DNA of 12,597 nt, taken from Planctomycetota bacterium (lineage in GTDB: Bacteria > Planctomycetota > Phycisphaerae > WQYP01). A program made the position numbers and the translations under genes. The stretch covers positions 1 through 12,597 of the forward strand of contig JAJZCU010000018.1 of the NCBI GenBank assembly GCA_021828935.1, read 5' to 3'. The notes under the pieces are model-generated. The model was not told the origin of the DNA, did no database searches, and was given only the letters and a program-made list of their open reading frames with translations. Below, piece after piece: positions 1 through 8,478 of this stretch. Each line of letters starts with the position of its first letter. The first letter of the stretch is position 1.

Positions 1-82
1 GGGCGTTTAACAGCGGGCGCCGGAGTGCGCAGCGTCGGGCGCCGATGGGGCGGGATGGGCGCAAGCAAAAAAGGTTGGCAGT

Positions 83-3000
83 ATGCAAACAAGCTCTATG
101 CAAACAAAAGGTCTGGAAATGAACCTGAAATCTGGTCCGGAAGCCACAGCCCAAACGCCGCACACGTTTGATCCGGAATTTCTCAAACACACCGGCAATA
201 CATCCGTGGTGGGGCTGCAGTGGGGCGATGAGGGCAAGGGTAAATTGGTGGATTTGCTCACGCCGCACTTTGACGTGGCCGTGCGCTGGAACGGGGGCAG
301 CAACGCCGGACATTCGGTAAAAATAGGCGAGAAAAAATACGCTTTGCATTTGATGCCCGTGAGCATTTTGCGCCGCAATTGTCTTTCGGTCATTGCCGGG
401 GGCGTGGCGCTGGACCCTATTAAACTATTGGAGGAAATGGACCAATTGGCCACGCAGGGGGTGGAAATTGGGGATAACTTTAAGTTGTCCAGCGCCGCCC
501 ATGTCGTGCTGCCGTACCACAAATTGCAGGATCAGCTGTCCGAACAGCGGCTGGGTACGGGTAAAATAGGCACCACGGCGCGGGGCATTGGTCCGTGCTA
601 TGCGGACAAGGCGAATCGATCGACGGCCATTCGCGTGGCGGATTTGTTGGACGATCATCGGCTGCGCGACAAATTGCGGCGAAAAAAATCGGCTGCCACC
701 ACGCCTGCGCCCGATTCCACGCCATTGCCGCATCGGGCGGGGCTGATGCTCTGCCAGCTTGTGGACCAGCCGTTCGATCACCCTGATTGGATATTCGAGC
801 CGAAGCTCGACGGTTTGCGCGCCCTGTGCCGATGTGACGGGCACGCCATTGAAATCATCAGCCGCAATGACAAATCGCAAACGCACCGCTTTCCGGAAGT
901 GGCGGGTTGCCTGCGAAAAGCAGTAAAAAAGCCGGCCCTGCTGGATGGGGAAATTGTCTGTCTGGACGACGCGGGCCGCAGCAGTTTTCACCAAATTCAG
1001 CAGCGCTTTGGGTTGGAAAATCCCGCGGTGATTGCCCAACGCGCGGCCGCCTTTCCCGCCTTATTATTTGTGTTTGATATCCTGCACTTTGATGGGCACG
1101 ATCTTACGGGCTTGCCGTTGAGCCAGCGCAAGAAAATTCTGGCCCGCGCGGTGCGGCCCAATGATTGCGTCCGCCTGACGCCCGTGTGGCCCGAACAGGG
1201 CAGGGAACGTCACGCCGATGCCTGCCGGAGGTCCGAAGAGGGCATTGTCGGCAAGCGGCTGGACAGCACGTATGTCGCGGCGCGCAACGGGGCGTGGGTG
1301 AAAATTAAGTGCGTGAATCGGCAGGAATTTGTCATTGGCGGATACACGGATCCGCAGCGGTCGCGGGTGGGGTTCGGGGCGTTGTTGCTGGGCTATTTTG
1401 ACTCCGCCGGAAAGTTGGTCTACGCCGGCAAGGTTGGCACGGGATACTCCGATGCGCTGCTGACCAGCTTGTTAGAAAAATTGAATGGGTTGGCCAGCGC
1501 TGCAAACCCTTTTAACGCGGGCGTTGCGCCGGGCGACCAGGGCGTGCATTGGGTGAAGCCAAGGTTGGTCTGCGAGATAGGCTTTGCCGAGTGGACGCAG
1601 GACGGCCTCGTGCGGCAGGGGCGGTTTAAGGGGCTGCGGGAAGACAAAGATGCCCGCAGCGTACGGCGTGAGCAGCCCGAGCATGTGGCCGCGGCTGGGA
1701 AAAATAAGGACGGCAAACACTTGGAGCGAAACGTGAAAACAAGCAACAAGACAGCGACGGGCGGAAGCCAAACTTCGCGATCAAGCAAGCGTAATCCGGC
1801 CGAGCAGCCCAAAGAGCCCGCGGGGGACGAAGCCCAACCGCTGGATACGTACCGCCAGAAGCGCCGCTTTAACGCCACGCCAGAGCCCAGTGGCACAGCT
1901 CGCCGCAGCGCGCCCGCCGCCGGCCACAGTTTTGTTATTCAGGAACACCACGCCTCGCATCTGCACTATGATCTTCGACTGGAGGTTGACGGCGTTCTGA
2001 AAAGCTGGGCCGTGCCCAAGGAGCCGGTGATGGACGTTGCAGTGAAGCGTCTCGCCGTGCAAGTGGAAGACCATCCGCTGGAGTACGCCACGTTTCACGG
2101 TGATATTCCGCAGGGGGAGTACGGCGGCGGGCATGTGGAAATCTGGGATTCCGGCGCGTATGAAAATTTGATGGCGGAAAAAAATCCGCCGCTGGACATG
2201 CCCGCGGCGTTGGAGGCTGGACATCTGGAATTTGCGCTGCATGGACAGCGGCTGCACGGGGCGTTTGCCATGGTGCGCATGAAGGGGCCGCGGCAAAAGG
2301 CCAACTGGCTGCTTATTAAGATGAAAGACGCCCGGGAGGGCGGCGGGCCTGACCCCGCTGGCCGAACCGCAGCCAATCCGGATGCGCCGGGCGCCGCGCC
2401 GGCCAGGGCGGCGAAATTGCGAAAGCCGCCCAAACACGCTGCGCACCCCCATGCCGCGGCCACGCATTCCAACGCTGCCAAGGGGACAACGGCCGCCGCC
2501 GCGCCGGGCATTCCTGAATTTACCCATGTCGACAAGGTGTTATTTCCCGAAACCGGCGTGACCAAGGGCGACGTATTAAAATACTATTTATCCGTCGCCG
2601 ATCGGCTGCTGCCGTGGTTAAAAGACCGGCCCATCACCGTGGAGCGCCTGCCGGACGGGGTTCAAGCCGGGGCGCCGCAATTCTGGCAGAAAAACACGCC
2701 GACGTATTATCCGGACTACATTCCGCGCATCACCCTGGCGGACGAGCATGGCAAGCATAAGAAAATAGACTATGCCTTAATTAACAATGTTGAGGCGCTC
2801 CTGTATTTTGTCAACGCCGGCGCCCTGACGTTTCACACCTGGTTTTCACATGTGGGGTCGTTGGATAAACCTGGTTATGTGCTCTTTGATTTTGACATCG
2901 GCCCCGCGGACTTCGCGGACTGCGTAACGGCGGCGAAAAATTTGCGCAAGCTGCTGGAAGACCAGCGGCTTGACCCCGTGGTGAAAACTTCGGGCAAGTC

Positions 3001-3358
3001 CGGCCTGCATGTGCTGGCCGCGCCGCCGCAGCCCACATTTGAGGCCGCCCGGGGATGGGCCATGGACCTGGCGCTGCAGTTGGTGAAGCTGCAGCCCGCG
3101 GCGCTGACCGTTGAACGTTCCAAGGAAAAACGCCAGGGGCGCATTTACGTGGATGTCATGCAGAATGGCAAGGGCAAGCATGTCGTGCCGCCGTATGTGT
3201 TGCGGCCCACGCCGCTGGCCACGGTTTCCATGCCGTTGGAATGGAAGGATATAACCGCCAGCCTGGATGTGAAAAAATACACGCTGGCCAAGGCGCAAGA
3301 CATTCTTGATAAACGAAAGACTGACCCGCTGGAGCCCCCGCGGGCGGCCCTGGGGTAG
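83..3358 (+). CDS. ligD: Fusion of truncated PurA N-terminus with three-domain DNA ligase D (LIG-PE-POL)
   Basis: LigD repairs double-strand breaks in bacterial NHEJ with Ku: it adds nucleotides, trims 3' ends and seals. Seen in the 1091-aa frame: residues 40-199 are PurA-like (separate entry); ~216-530 are an ATP-dependent ligase with motif I EPKLDGLR (nucleotidyl Lys241), motif [11 protein letters not shown] (331-338), motif [10 protein letters not shown] (385-392), motif V WVKIKC and an OB fold; ~587-750 are a phosphoesterase with H622, H628, D630, R632, H664 and Y668 matching the Pseudomonas active site; ~812-1080 are an AEP-type polymerase with D936/D938, SGKSGLH (970-976) and D1024. Lys/Ser-rich (531-586) and Ala/Pro/His-rich (751-811) linkers separate the domains. 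LIG-PE-POL differs from Pseudomonas (PE-LIG-POL) and mycobacteria (POL-PE-LIG). Starts at 83, 98 and 119 are all possible; 119 has AAAGG upstream. No stop lies between the PurA and LigD parts. LigD identity is very sure; a single native protein is not. Confidence 0.9.
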   Translation: MQTSSMQTKGLEMNLKSGPEATAQTPHTFDPEFLKHTGNTSVVGLQWGDEGKGKLVDLLTPHFDVAVRWNGGSNAGHSVKIGEKKYALHLMPVSILRRNCLSVIAGGVALDPIKLLEEMDQLATQGVEIGDNFKLSSAAHVVLPYHKLQDQLSEQRLGTGKIGTTARGIGPCYADKANRSTAIRVADLLDDHRLRDKLRRKKSAATTPAPDSTPLPHRAGLMLCQLVDQPFDHPDWIFEPKLDGLRALCRCDGHAIEIISRNDKSQTHRFPEVAGCLRKAVKKPALLDGEIVCLDDAGRSSFHQIQQRFGLENPAVIAQRAAAFPALLFVFDILHFDGHDLTGLPLSQRKKILARAVRPNDCVRLTPVWPEQGRERHADACRRSEEGIVGKRLDSTYVAARNGAWVKIKCVNRQEFVIGGYTDPQRSRVGFGALLLGYFDSAGKLVYAGKVGTGYSDALLTSLLEKLNGLASAANPFNAGVAPGDQGVHWVKPRLVCEIGFAEWTQDGLVRQGRFKGLREDKDARSVRREQPEHVAAAGKNKDGKHLERNVKTSNKTATGGSQTSRSSKRNPAEQPKEPAGDEAQPLDTYRQKRRFNATPEPSGTARRSAPAAGHSFVIQEHHASHLHYDLRLEVDGVLKSWAVPKEPVMDVAVKRLAVQVEDHPLEYATFHGDIPQGEYGGGHVEIWDSGAYENLMAEKNPPLDMPAALEAGHLEFALHGQRLHGAFAMVRMKGPRQKANWLLIKMKDAREGGGPDPAGRTAANPDAPGAAPARAAKLRKPPKHAAHPHAAATHSNAAKGTTAAAAPGIPEFTHVDKVLFPETGVTKGDVLKYYLSVADRLLPWLKDRPITVERLPDGVQAGAPQFWQKNTPTYYPDYIPRITLADEHGKHKKIDYALINNVEALLYFVNAGALTFHTWFSHVGSLDKPGYVLFDFDIGPADFADCVTAAKNLRKLLEDQRLDPVVKTSGKSGLHVLAAPPQPTFEAARGWAMDLALQLVKLQPAALTVERSKEKRQGRIYVDVMQNGKGKHVVPPYVLRPTPLATVSMPLEWKDITASLDVKKYTLAKAQDILDKRKTDPLEPPRAALG
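200..679 (+). pseudogene. purA: purA remnant: N-terminal third of adenylosuccinate synthetase inside the fusion frame
   Basis: Adenylosuccinate synthetase joins IMP and aspartate using GTP in AMP synthesis. Residues 40-199 of the fusion follow the family closely: the phosphate loop [11 protein letters not shown] (44-54) with its catalytic Asp, GGSNAGHS (71-78) with its catalytic His, and the IMP-binding stretch [10 protein letters not shown] (162-171). Similarity stops after [10 protein letters not shown] (191-200), about a third of the way through a ~430-residue enzyme, and the next residues read as a LigD-type linker. The GTP base-binding and aspartate-binding C-terminal part is absent, and I found no continuation in the other frames after the A7 run at 682-688. 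It should therefore be inactive as PurA. A second, complete purA elsewhere would be expected, but this window cannot show that. Confidence 0.78.
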
Positions 3359-3455
3359 TTGTTGGGCAATGGGTTTCCCACTTTAAAGTTCGTTTTTTTG
3401 AACACTGTAGGCTGCGTTTCGCACGCCGCTCCCGCCCCATCAAGGAAATTTCCGC

Positions 3456-5153
3456 ATGGCCAAACCGTCGCCCCAACCCAACGTGCTGGACGATGAAAGT
3501 TCGCCCAAGCTGCCGCCGCGGTTCTGGCTTTTGGTAATTATCACAGGGGTTGGCGCGGGCCTGGGCGCCTCCGCCCTGATGGCGCTTCTGCGCCTGGCCC
3601 AGCACCTTTCATTTTCCTATTCACACTGGCAATTCCAGCATGCGGTGGAAATGGTCTCCGACCGGCGCCGGGTGCTGGTGCTGGTGGCCGCGGGCGTGTT
3701 AACGGCCTTGGCGCCATGGTTACTTCGTAAGATATTTAAGAAAGATCCTGGGCAGGTGTGCAAATCCATTTGGTTCGAGGCGGGGCAACTGCCCTTTGTG
3801 CATACGGTATTGAACGCCGCCTTGTCTATTATTTTAGTTGGCATGGGCACGTCCGTGGGGCGCGAAGGGGCGCCGAAGGAAGTCGGGGCCACTATTGGCA
3901 GCAAGCTTTCCAATTGGGCAAAACTCACGCCCGCGCAACGCCGGCTGCTGGTGGCCTGCGGGGCCGGCGCGGGCATGGGCGCGGTTTACAATGTGCCATT
4001 CGGCGGGGCGCTTTTTGCCGTGGAGGTGCTGCTGGGTACGCTGGCGCTACCGCTGGTGGTTCCAGCGCTGTTAACCGCGATGATTGCGACGGCAGTGTCA
4101 TGGATCACGCTGCCCATCCGCCCCACTTATACCGTGCCCACGTATCATCTTGCGGCGCCGGTGGTGGTGTGGGCCATTGTGCTGGGCCCGCTGGCCGGTC
4201 TGGTGTCCGTGCTGTACATCAAGGCCATTGCGTGGGCCACGGAAAACAAGCCCAAGCGCGTCCGCGGCATGATCGTGCCGCTGGTGGTGTTCACGGGCCT
4301 GGGTTTTTTGTCAATCCCGTACCCGCAGCTTCTGGGCAACGGCAAGGATCTGGTGCAGCAGGTATTTTTTGGCCAGCACCTGGGTATTTTACTGCTGATC
4401 GCACTTTTCCTGCTAAAGCCCACGGTTACCTCGGGCTGCTTAAGCAGCGGAGCGCCCGGAGGATTGTTCACGCCCACCATCACCACGGGCGCGCTTTTCG
4501 GCGCCCTGCTGGGCTCAGTCTGGAACCGTTATTGGCCGGGATCTCCGCTGGGCAGTTATTCCGTTGTCGCAGCCGCGGCGTTTCTGGCCGCCGCCACGCA
4601 GGGGCCAGTATCTTCTTTGGTACTGGTGCTTGAGCTTACCCGTTATACCGATTCGATCATGGTTCCCATGCTGTTGGCCGTGGCCGGCGCCACGCTGGTG
4701 TCGCGGTATATCGACCCGCGTTCCATTTATTCAGCGCGAATTGTACGTGCGGAAAAAGACGCCAAACCGCCGGGCAAGGCCGCGGGCACGGCTTTCGACG
4801 ATTTAATATCAGTCAAATGCGGCGTGGTCTCCGCCGCCACGCGCTACATGATTGTGCTGGAACGCATGATTAAACAAACCGACGCCCAGGGCCCGCTGTA
4901 CGTGGTGGATGAAAAGGGAAAACTCACCGGCCAAATTACGCCTGAGACCATTGATAATGCCGGCCACATGGGCGCCCCTTTGGAAGCGCGCACGGCCTCG
5001 GATATTACAGTTCCCGTGAGAAAGCTTAGTTCGACCATGCAGCGAGAGGAGGTCAGGCAACAACTCAAAGAATGGGGCGAGCCCGAAGTGCCCGTGGTGG
5101 ATGCGAAGACGGAACAGTTTTTGGGCGTTGTAAGAGTCAGTGATCTGCCATGA
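3456..5153 (+). CDS. CLC-family anion channel/transporter with C-terminal CBS pair
   Basis: Membrane protein moving chloride or another anion, 565 aa, with about ten hydrophobic stretches between residues 22 and 418. Family motifs seen: GREG (135-138) with the gating glutamate E137, the half-turn GAGAGMGAVYNVPFGGALFAVE (169-190, pieces quoted), GGLFTP (335-340), and Tyr425 in SIYSAR, which aligns with the central-gate Tyr445 of E. coli CLC-ec1. Residues ~448-565 form a cytosolic CBS pair, a likely nucleotide or regulatory module. Two deviations: the usual GSGIP selectivity loop is replaced by DPGQV around 97-101, and the internal proton glutamate (E203 in CLC-ec1) is Val191. The second is typical of passive channels, so it may be a channel rather than a Cl-/H+ exchanger; this is inference. 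The start has AAGGAAA about 6 nt upstream. A 97-nt gap follows the LigD frame. Confidence 0.93.
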   Translation: MAKPSPQPNVLDDESSPKLPPRFWLLVIITGVGAGLGASALMALLRLAQHLSFSYSHWQFQHAVEMVSDRRRVLVLVAAGVLTALAPWLLRKIFKKDPGQVCKSIWFEAGQLPFVHTVLNAALSIILVGMGTSVGREGAPKEVGATIGSKLSNWAKLTPAQRRLLVACGAGAGMGAVYNVPFGGALFAVEVLLGTLALPLVVPALLTAMIATAVSWITLPIRPTYTVPTYHLAAPVVVWAIVLGPLAGLVSVLYIKAIAWATENKPKRVRGMIVPLVVFTGLGFLSIPYPQLLGNGKDLVQQVFFGQHLGILLLIALFLLKPTVTSGCLSSGAPGGLFTPTITTGALFGALLGSVWNRYWPGSPLGSYSVVAAAAFLAAATQGPVSSLVLVLELTRYTDSIMVPMLLAVAGATLVSRYIDPRSIYSARIVRAEKDAKPPGKAAGTAFDDLISVKCGVVSAATRYMIVLERMIKQTDAQGPLYVVDEKGKLTGQITPETIDNAGHMGAPLEARTASDITVPVRKLSSTMQREEVRQQLKEWGEPEVPVVDAKTEQFLGVVRVSDLP

Positions 5154-5232
5154 AATTTTAAGCCGCGGGATTGCCGGCGTCATGGGTACGGCGTCAACGT
5201 CGCGCCACGGGTGCAACGCCGCCGCGTTCGAT

Positions 5233-5238
5233 TATAAT
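5233..5238 (+). promoter_or_regulatory. Candidate -10 box TATAAT upstream of the GHMP kinase
   Basis: A perfect TATAAT lies in the 172-nt stretch between the CLC stop and the first kinase ATG that makes sense (5326). The possible -35 (GTGCAA, 5211-5216, 16-nt spacer) matches the consensus at only three of six bases. In a GC-rich genome a perfect sigma-70 -10 box is unlikely by chance, but the weak -35 keeps this tentative. If real, transcription would begin near 5245, so a translation start at 5140 or 5182 could not be used from this transcript. Confidence 0.33.
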
Positions 5239-5325
5239 CGGCGGCGATGTTTGCACCATGAAAGCTTGAGTACGCCCTTGACCATCAGCGACCATGCACC
5301 TCAGACAAATTTTCACAGCGCGGCG

Positions 5326-6711
5326 ATGGACATTCTCCGGGGGCGCCTTGTCGCCGTCGGCAGCGCGTTTACCGCGGATTTTAATCAACCCATTATTCTG
5401 GCACGGGCGCCGGGTCGTATGGACATCATGGGCGGAATTGCCGATTACACGGGCAGCCTGGTGTGTGAAATGCCTCTGGGCACGGATGCGGCGGTGGCCG
5501 TGCAGAAGCGGGCGGACCGGCGGTTGCGCATCACCACCTTCAACGCCCTGCCTGACAACGCCCCGCAGACGGTGGAACTTTCGCTGGATGATTTATACGG
5601 GTCGGGCGCGTTGATATCGCCGGCGGCGGCGCAGGCATTGTTTGCTAATAACCGTTGGGCAGCCTATCTGGCCGGGGCGTATTGGGTGCTGGCGAAACAG
5701 CGGAAGCTTAACCGGCGGGCATCGGGGGCGAACATTGCCTGTTACAGCGAAGTGCCGCTGGGGGCGGGGGTTTCCAGCAGCGCCGCGTTGGAAGTGGCGG
5801 CGCTGTGCGCCCTGACCCGCGCTTATCATCTTATTCTTGACCCCATGGAAACGGCGCTGTTGGCCCAGCGTATTGAAAACCAGATTGTCGGCGCCCCCTG
5901 CGGCGTGATGGACCAGGTGGCCAGCATGATGGGCCGGGCTGAACAATTGCTATTGTTAAAATGCCAGCCGCATACCGTGCAGGGATATCTTGATATTCCA
6001 CCCGGCGTGACGTTTATTGGAATTAACAGCAATGTAAAGCACAGCGTGGGCGGCGGGGCCTATGGCCGCACCCGCGTGGCGGCGTTTATGGCGCGGGCCA
6101 TCATTGCCCGGCTGGCCATGCGGCTGGGGGCGCGGGCGGATTTAACCGGCGGTTATCTGGCCAATGTTGATGGGGAACTGTATCGCAATCAATTGCGGCT
6201 GGTGCTGCCGCGAGCCCTTTCAGGACGCGATTTTACGCGCCGTTATGGCTCAACCGGCGACGCCGCCACCACCGTGCAGGATGATGTTTTGTACCATGTC
6301 CGCGCCGCCGCCGACCATCATGTGCTGGAAAACCACCGCGTGGAAACATTTGTCAAGGTGCTTGGGCAACCCGGCGCCGGGGACGCTGAATTTGCCCGGG
6401 CCGGCCGGCTGATGCTGGCTTCGCACGCCAGCTATGGGCAACGGGCCAAATTGGGCAGCGCGGAAACGGATTTATTGGTAAGCGCGCTGATGCGAGCCGG
6501 GCCGGGCAAAGGCATTTATGGCGCGAAGATCACCGGTGGCGGCAGCGGCGGGACGGTGGTGGCCCTGTGCCGGCCCGATGCGCGGCCGGCCGTTGACGAA
6601 GCATGCCGGCATTATCAGGAAAAGACGCATCTAGCGCCGCAGATTATCACCGGCAGCGGCCCGGGGGCGGCGTTTACCGCGCCCGTGACGTTGCGGCTGG
6701 AAGGCCAATAG
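5326..6711 (+). CDS. GHMP sugar kinase, L-arabinokinase/galactokinase-like
   Basis: Cytosolic ATP-dependent sugar kinase of the GHMP fold, probably making a sugar 1-phosphate. With the start at 5326 the protein has 461 residues. Seen: the N-terminal sugar-binding motif APGRMDIMGGIADYTG (28-43), the phosphate loop PLGAGVSSSAA (144-154), GAPCGVMDQ (189-197) with the likely catalytic Asp196, and GAKITGGGSGGT (399-410). The wording is closer to the kinase half of plant ARA1 L-arabinokinase (GRLDVMGGIADYSG, VGAPCGVMDQ, RHSVGG) than to bacterial GalK, which has IGEHTDY at the first motif; here KHSVGG is at 238-243. L-arabinose is thus the best guess, not proven. The frame is open from 5140, overlapping the clc stop, but residues before 5326 show no family similarity and include the TATAAT box. 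No clear Shine-Dalgarno precedes 5326; in-frame TTG codons at 5266 and 5278 are alternatives. Confidence 0.85.
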   Translation: MDILRGRLVAVGSAFTADFNQPIILARAPGRMDIMGGIADYTGSLVCEMPLGTDAAVAVQKRADRRLRITTFNALPDNAPQTVELSLDDLYGSGALISPAAAQALFANNRWAAYLAGAYWVLAKQRKLNRRASGANIACYSEVPLGAGVSSSAALEVAALCALTRAYHLILDPMETALLAQRIENQIVGAPCGVMDQVASMMGRAEQLLLLKCQPHTVQGYLDIPPGVTFIGINSNVKHSVGGGAYGRTRVAAFMARAIIARLAMRLGARADLTGGYLANVDGELYRNQLRLVLPRALSGRDFTRRYGSTGDAATTVQDDVLYHVRAAADHHVLENHRVETFVKVLGQPGAGDAEFARAGRLMLASHASYGQRAKLGSAETDLLVSALMRAGPGKGIYGAKITGGGSGGTVVALCRPDARPAVDEACRHYQEKTHLAPQIITGSGPGAAFTAPVTLRLEGQ

Positions 6712-6745
6712 GGCCCACAGGAACAACCTGGTTTACCCAACAGAC

Positions 6746-6754
6746 GGAAAGAAG
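6746..6754 (+). promoter_or_regulatory. Ribosome binding site fixing the gltX start
   Basis: GGAAAGAAG sits 4 nt before the ATG at 6759. The open frame extends upstream to 6603 inside the kinase gene, but GluRS homology begins at residue 7 of the 6759 start, so this site decides the start. Confidence 0.6.
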
Positions 6755-6758
6755 TTTC

Positions 6759-8378
6759 ATGACAACCCCAATGGTTAAAACCCGCTTCGCGCCTTCCCCC
6801 ACCGGCTACCTGCATGTGGGGGGCGCGCGCACAGCGTTATTTAATTATCTTTTTGCGCGCCGCGCCGGCGGCCAATTTGTGCTGCGCATTGAAGATACCG
6901 ATCAGGTGCGTTCCACCGCCGAATCCGCCGCCGGAATACTGGCGGACATGCAGTGGCTGGGCCTGAATTGGGATGAGGGGCCCGCGCCCGGCGCCGCCAA
7001 AAACCAGTACTTTCAAAGCATGCGGCTGGAGCTTTACAACCAATTTATTGATGAACTGGTGCGCCAGGGCCGGGCGTATGAGGCCTATGAAACCCCGGCG
7101 GAACTCGCCGCCATGCGCCAGCAGGCGGAACGCGAGAAGCGGCCGTTCCGCTATCGGCGTGATATGCCCGGACGGGCACAAAGCCGGATTGGAAGCGGGC
7201 CGGCGGTGCTCCGCTTCGAGATGCCGCGGAAGGACATTGTGATCTCTGATTTGGTGCTGGGCCAGGTGATCGTGGGCGCCGATGAACATGACGATATTAT
7301 CATCAGAAAGTCGGATGGCTTTCCCACGTATCATTTTGCGGTGGTTATTGATGACCACGACATGGGCATTACGCATGTGCTGCGGGCGCAGGAACATTTG
7401 ATGAACACGCCCAAGCATCTGGCGCTGTATGATGCCTTCAACTGGACCCCGCCGGAGCACGGCCATCTGCCGCTGGTGTTCAACATGGACGGCACAAAAA
7501 TGTCCAAGCGGGAAAAGGCCCGCACGGCGCGGGCGGCGGTTCAGGCCGCCACGCCCAAGGGGCAGAAGCCGGATTTGGAAACGCTGGCCGCCAACACCGG
7601 CGTTGCCCCCGACGCGCTGGCGGCATTTATGGCCAAAAAAAACGATGACGCCCAAATCGCGGTGACAGTGGCGGCCTTCATGCGCACGCCGCTGCCGGAA
7701 ATTGACGTACAGGATTTTCGCCGCAGCGGCTACCTTGCGGACGCCTTGTTAAATTTTGTGGCGCTGGTGGGCTGGTCCCCCGGCGGCAATCAGGAAATTC
7801 TTGCCCGCCCGGAGATGATTGACAAATTTCTGGTGGAAGGCATCGGCAAGACCAATGGCCGGTTTGATCGCAAGAAATTGCTTTGGATGAACGGCCAATA
7901 TGTCCGCGACCAGTCGCTGGAAGCGTTGCTTGCGGCGTTGGAAAGTTTTTTGCAGGTTACGGATTACCCTCTGGCGCGGGCCGACGGGCCAACCAGGCTC
8001 GCGCTGCTGGAAATGTACCGCGAACGCACCGGCACGTTGGCGGAAATGGCGGAGAATTCCCGTTTCTTCTTTGAAGAGCCGACGATTGACCCCAGGGCGT
8101 TTGAAAAATTTGTGATAAACAACGATGGCGCGCAACTGCTGCAAACCAGCCGCAAGATTTTGGAACCCGTCACGCCCTGGAACGTGCAGACGCTGCGGGA
8201 GCCGGTGGAACAAATTCTGGCCCTGGGGGAAAAGCGAGGCGCGGCGGCCCAGCCAATACGCGTGGCCGTCAGCGGCGGCTCCGTCACCCCGCCGGTTCTG
8301 GAGATGCTGGCGCTCCTGGGCCGCGAAACCACGCTGCGGCGCATCGATCAGACTCTCGCGAACGTGAAGGCAACATGA
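6759..8378 (+). CDS. gltX: Glutamyl-tRNA synthetase (class Ic)
   Basis: Charges tRNA-Glu (and often tRNA-Gln where GlnRS is lacking) with glutamate in the cytosol. The protein has 539 residues, longer than the usual ~470-490. Seen: HIGH-type signature FAPSPTGYLHVGGART (10-25), LRIEDTD (42-48), a catalytic core with THVLRAQEHLMNTPKH (205-220), and KMSKR (247-251). The helical anticodon-binding half starts around residue 370, after the KTNGRFDRKKLLWMNG stretch (364-379). Between KMSKR and the conserved GYLADALLNFVALVGWSPG (324-342) there are about 70 residues, where most bacterial enzymes have about 10-15; this insert explains the extra length. The cysteine zinc site of the E. coli enzyme is absent; there is no Cys in the protein. 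It lies 47 nt after the kinase stop, so the two may be co-transcribed. Confidence 0.96.
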   Translation: MTTPMVKTRFAPSPTGYLHVGGARTALFNYLFARRAGGQFVLRIEDTDQVRSTAESAAGILADMQWLGLNWDEGPAPGAAKNQYFQSMRLELYNQFIDELVRQGRAYEAYETPAELAAMRQQAEREKRPFRYRRDMPGRAQSRIGSGPAVLRFEMPRKDIVISDLVLGQVIVGADEHDDIIIRKSDGFPTYHFAVVIDDHDMGITHVLRAQEHLMNTPKHLALYDAFNWTPPEHGHLPLVFNMDGTKMSKREKARTARAAVQAATPKGQKPDLETLAANTGVAPDALAAFMAKKNDDAQIAVTVAAFMRTPLPEIDVQDFRRSGYLADALLNFVALVGWSPGGNQEILARPEMIDKFLVEGIGKTNGRFDRKKLLWMNGQYVRDQSLEALLAALESFLQVTDYPLARADGPTRLALLEMYRERTGTLAEMAENSRFFFEEPTIDPRAFEKFVINNDGAQLLQTSRKILEPVTPWNVQTLREPVEQILALGEKRGAAAQPIRVAVSGGSVTPPVLEMLALLGRETTLRRIDQTLANVKAT

Positions 8379-8412
8379 TCACATTGTAATATTTTCAGAC
8401 CAAAATTGGATG

Positions 8413-8478
8413 CGGCGGCCCGCTGTTTCTATTTCCAACTTCCATTATCCAATTCCGCCGTATCCGCGCTCATCCGCG
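8413..8478 (+). repeat. 66-bp direct repeat, copy 1
   Basis: Begins CGGCGGCCCGCTGTTTCTAT and matches 8669-8734 at 60 of 66 positions without gaps. The 3' part is built of roughly 10-nt units of the form TCATCCGCG, which continue to 8490. Confidence 0.88.

Noticed and set aside
1..82. End of an upstream gene at the window edge (GTT TAA at 5-10)
   Set aside because: Too short to recognise any coding pattern.
1781..2527. Minus-strand 248-codon ORF opposite ligD
   Set aside because: Composition is a shadow of the ligD codons, with no recognisable domain; ligD catalytic residues prove the + frame.
3359..3455. Possible promoter (TTGTTG 3359-3364, TTTAAA 3382-3387, 17-nt spacer) and small hairpins before clc
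   Set aside because: Only 3/6 and 4/6 matches to consensus, and the hairpin stems (GTTC/GAAC, TGGG/CCCA) are 4 bp; too weak to annotate.
3758..4633. Long + strand ORF in another frame within clc
   Set aside because: Gly/Ala/His/Arg-rich composition typical of an off-frame reading of GC-rich coding DNA; the clc frame has clear family motifs.
5140..5325. Kinase start at 5140 overlapping the clc stop, giving a 523-residue protein
   Set aside because: The first 62 residues show no GHMP-like pattern and contain the TATAAT box; the family domain begins shortly after the ATG at 5326.
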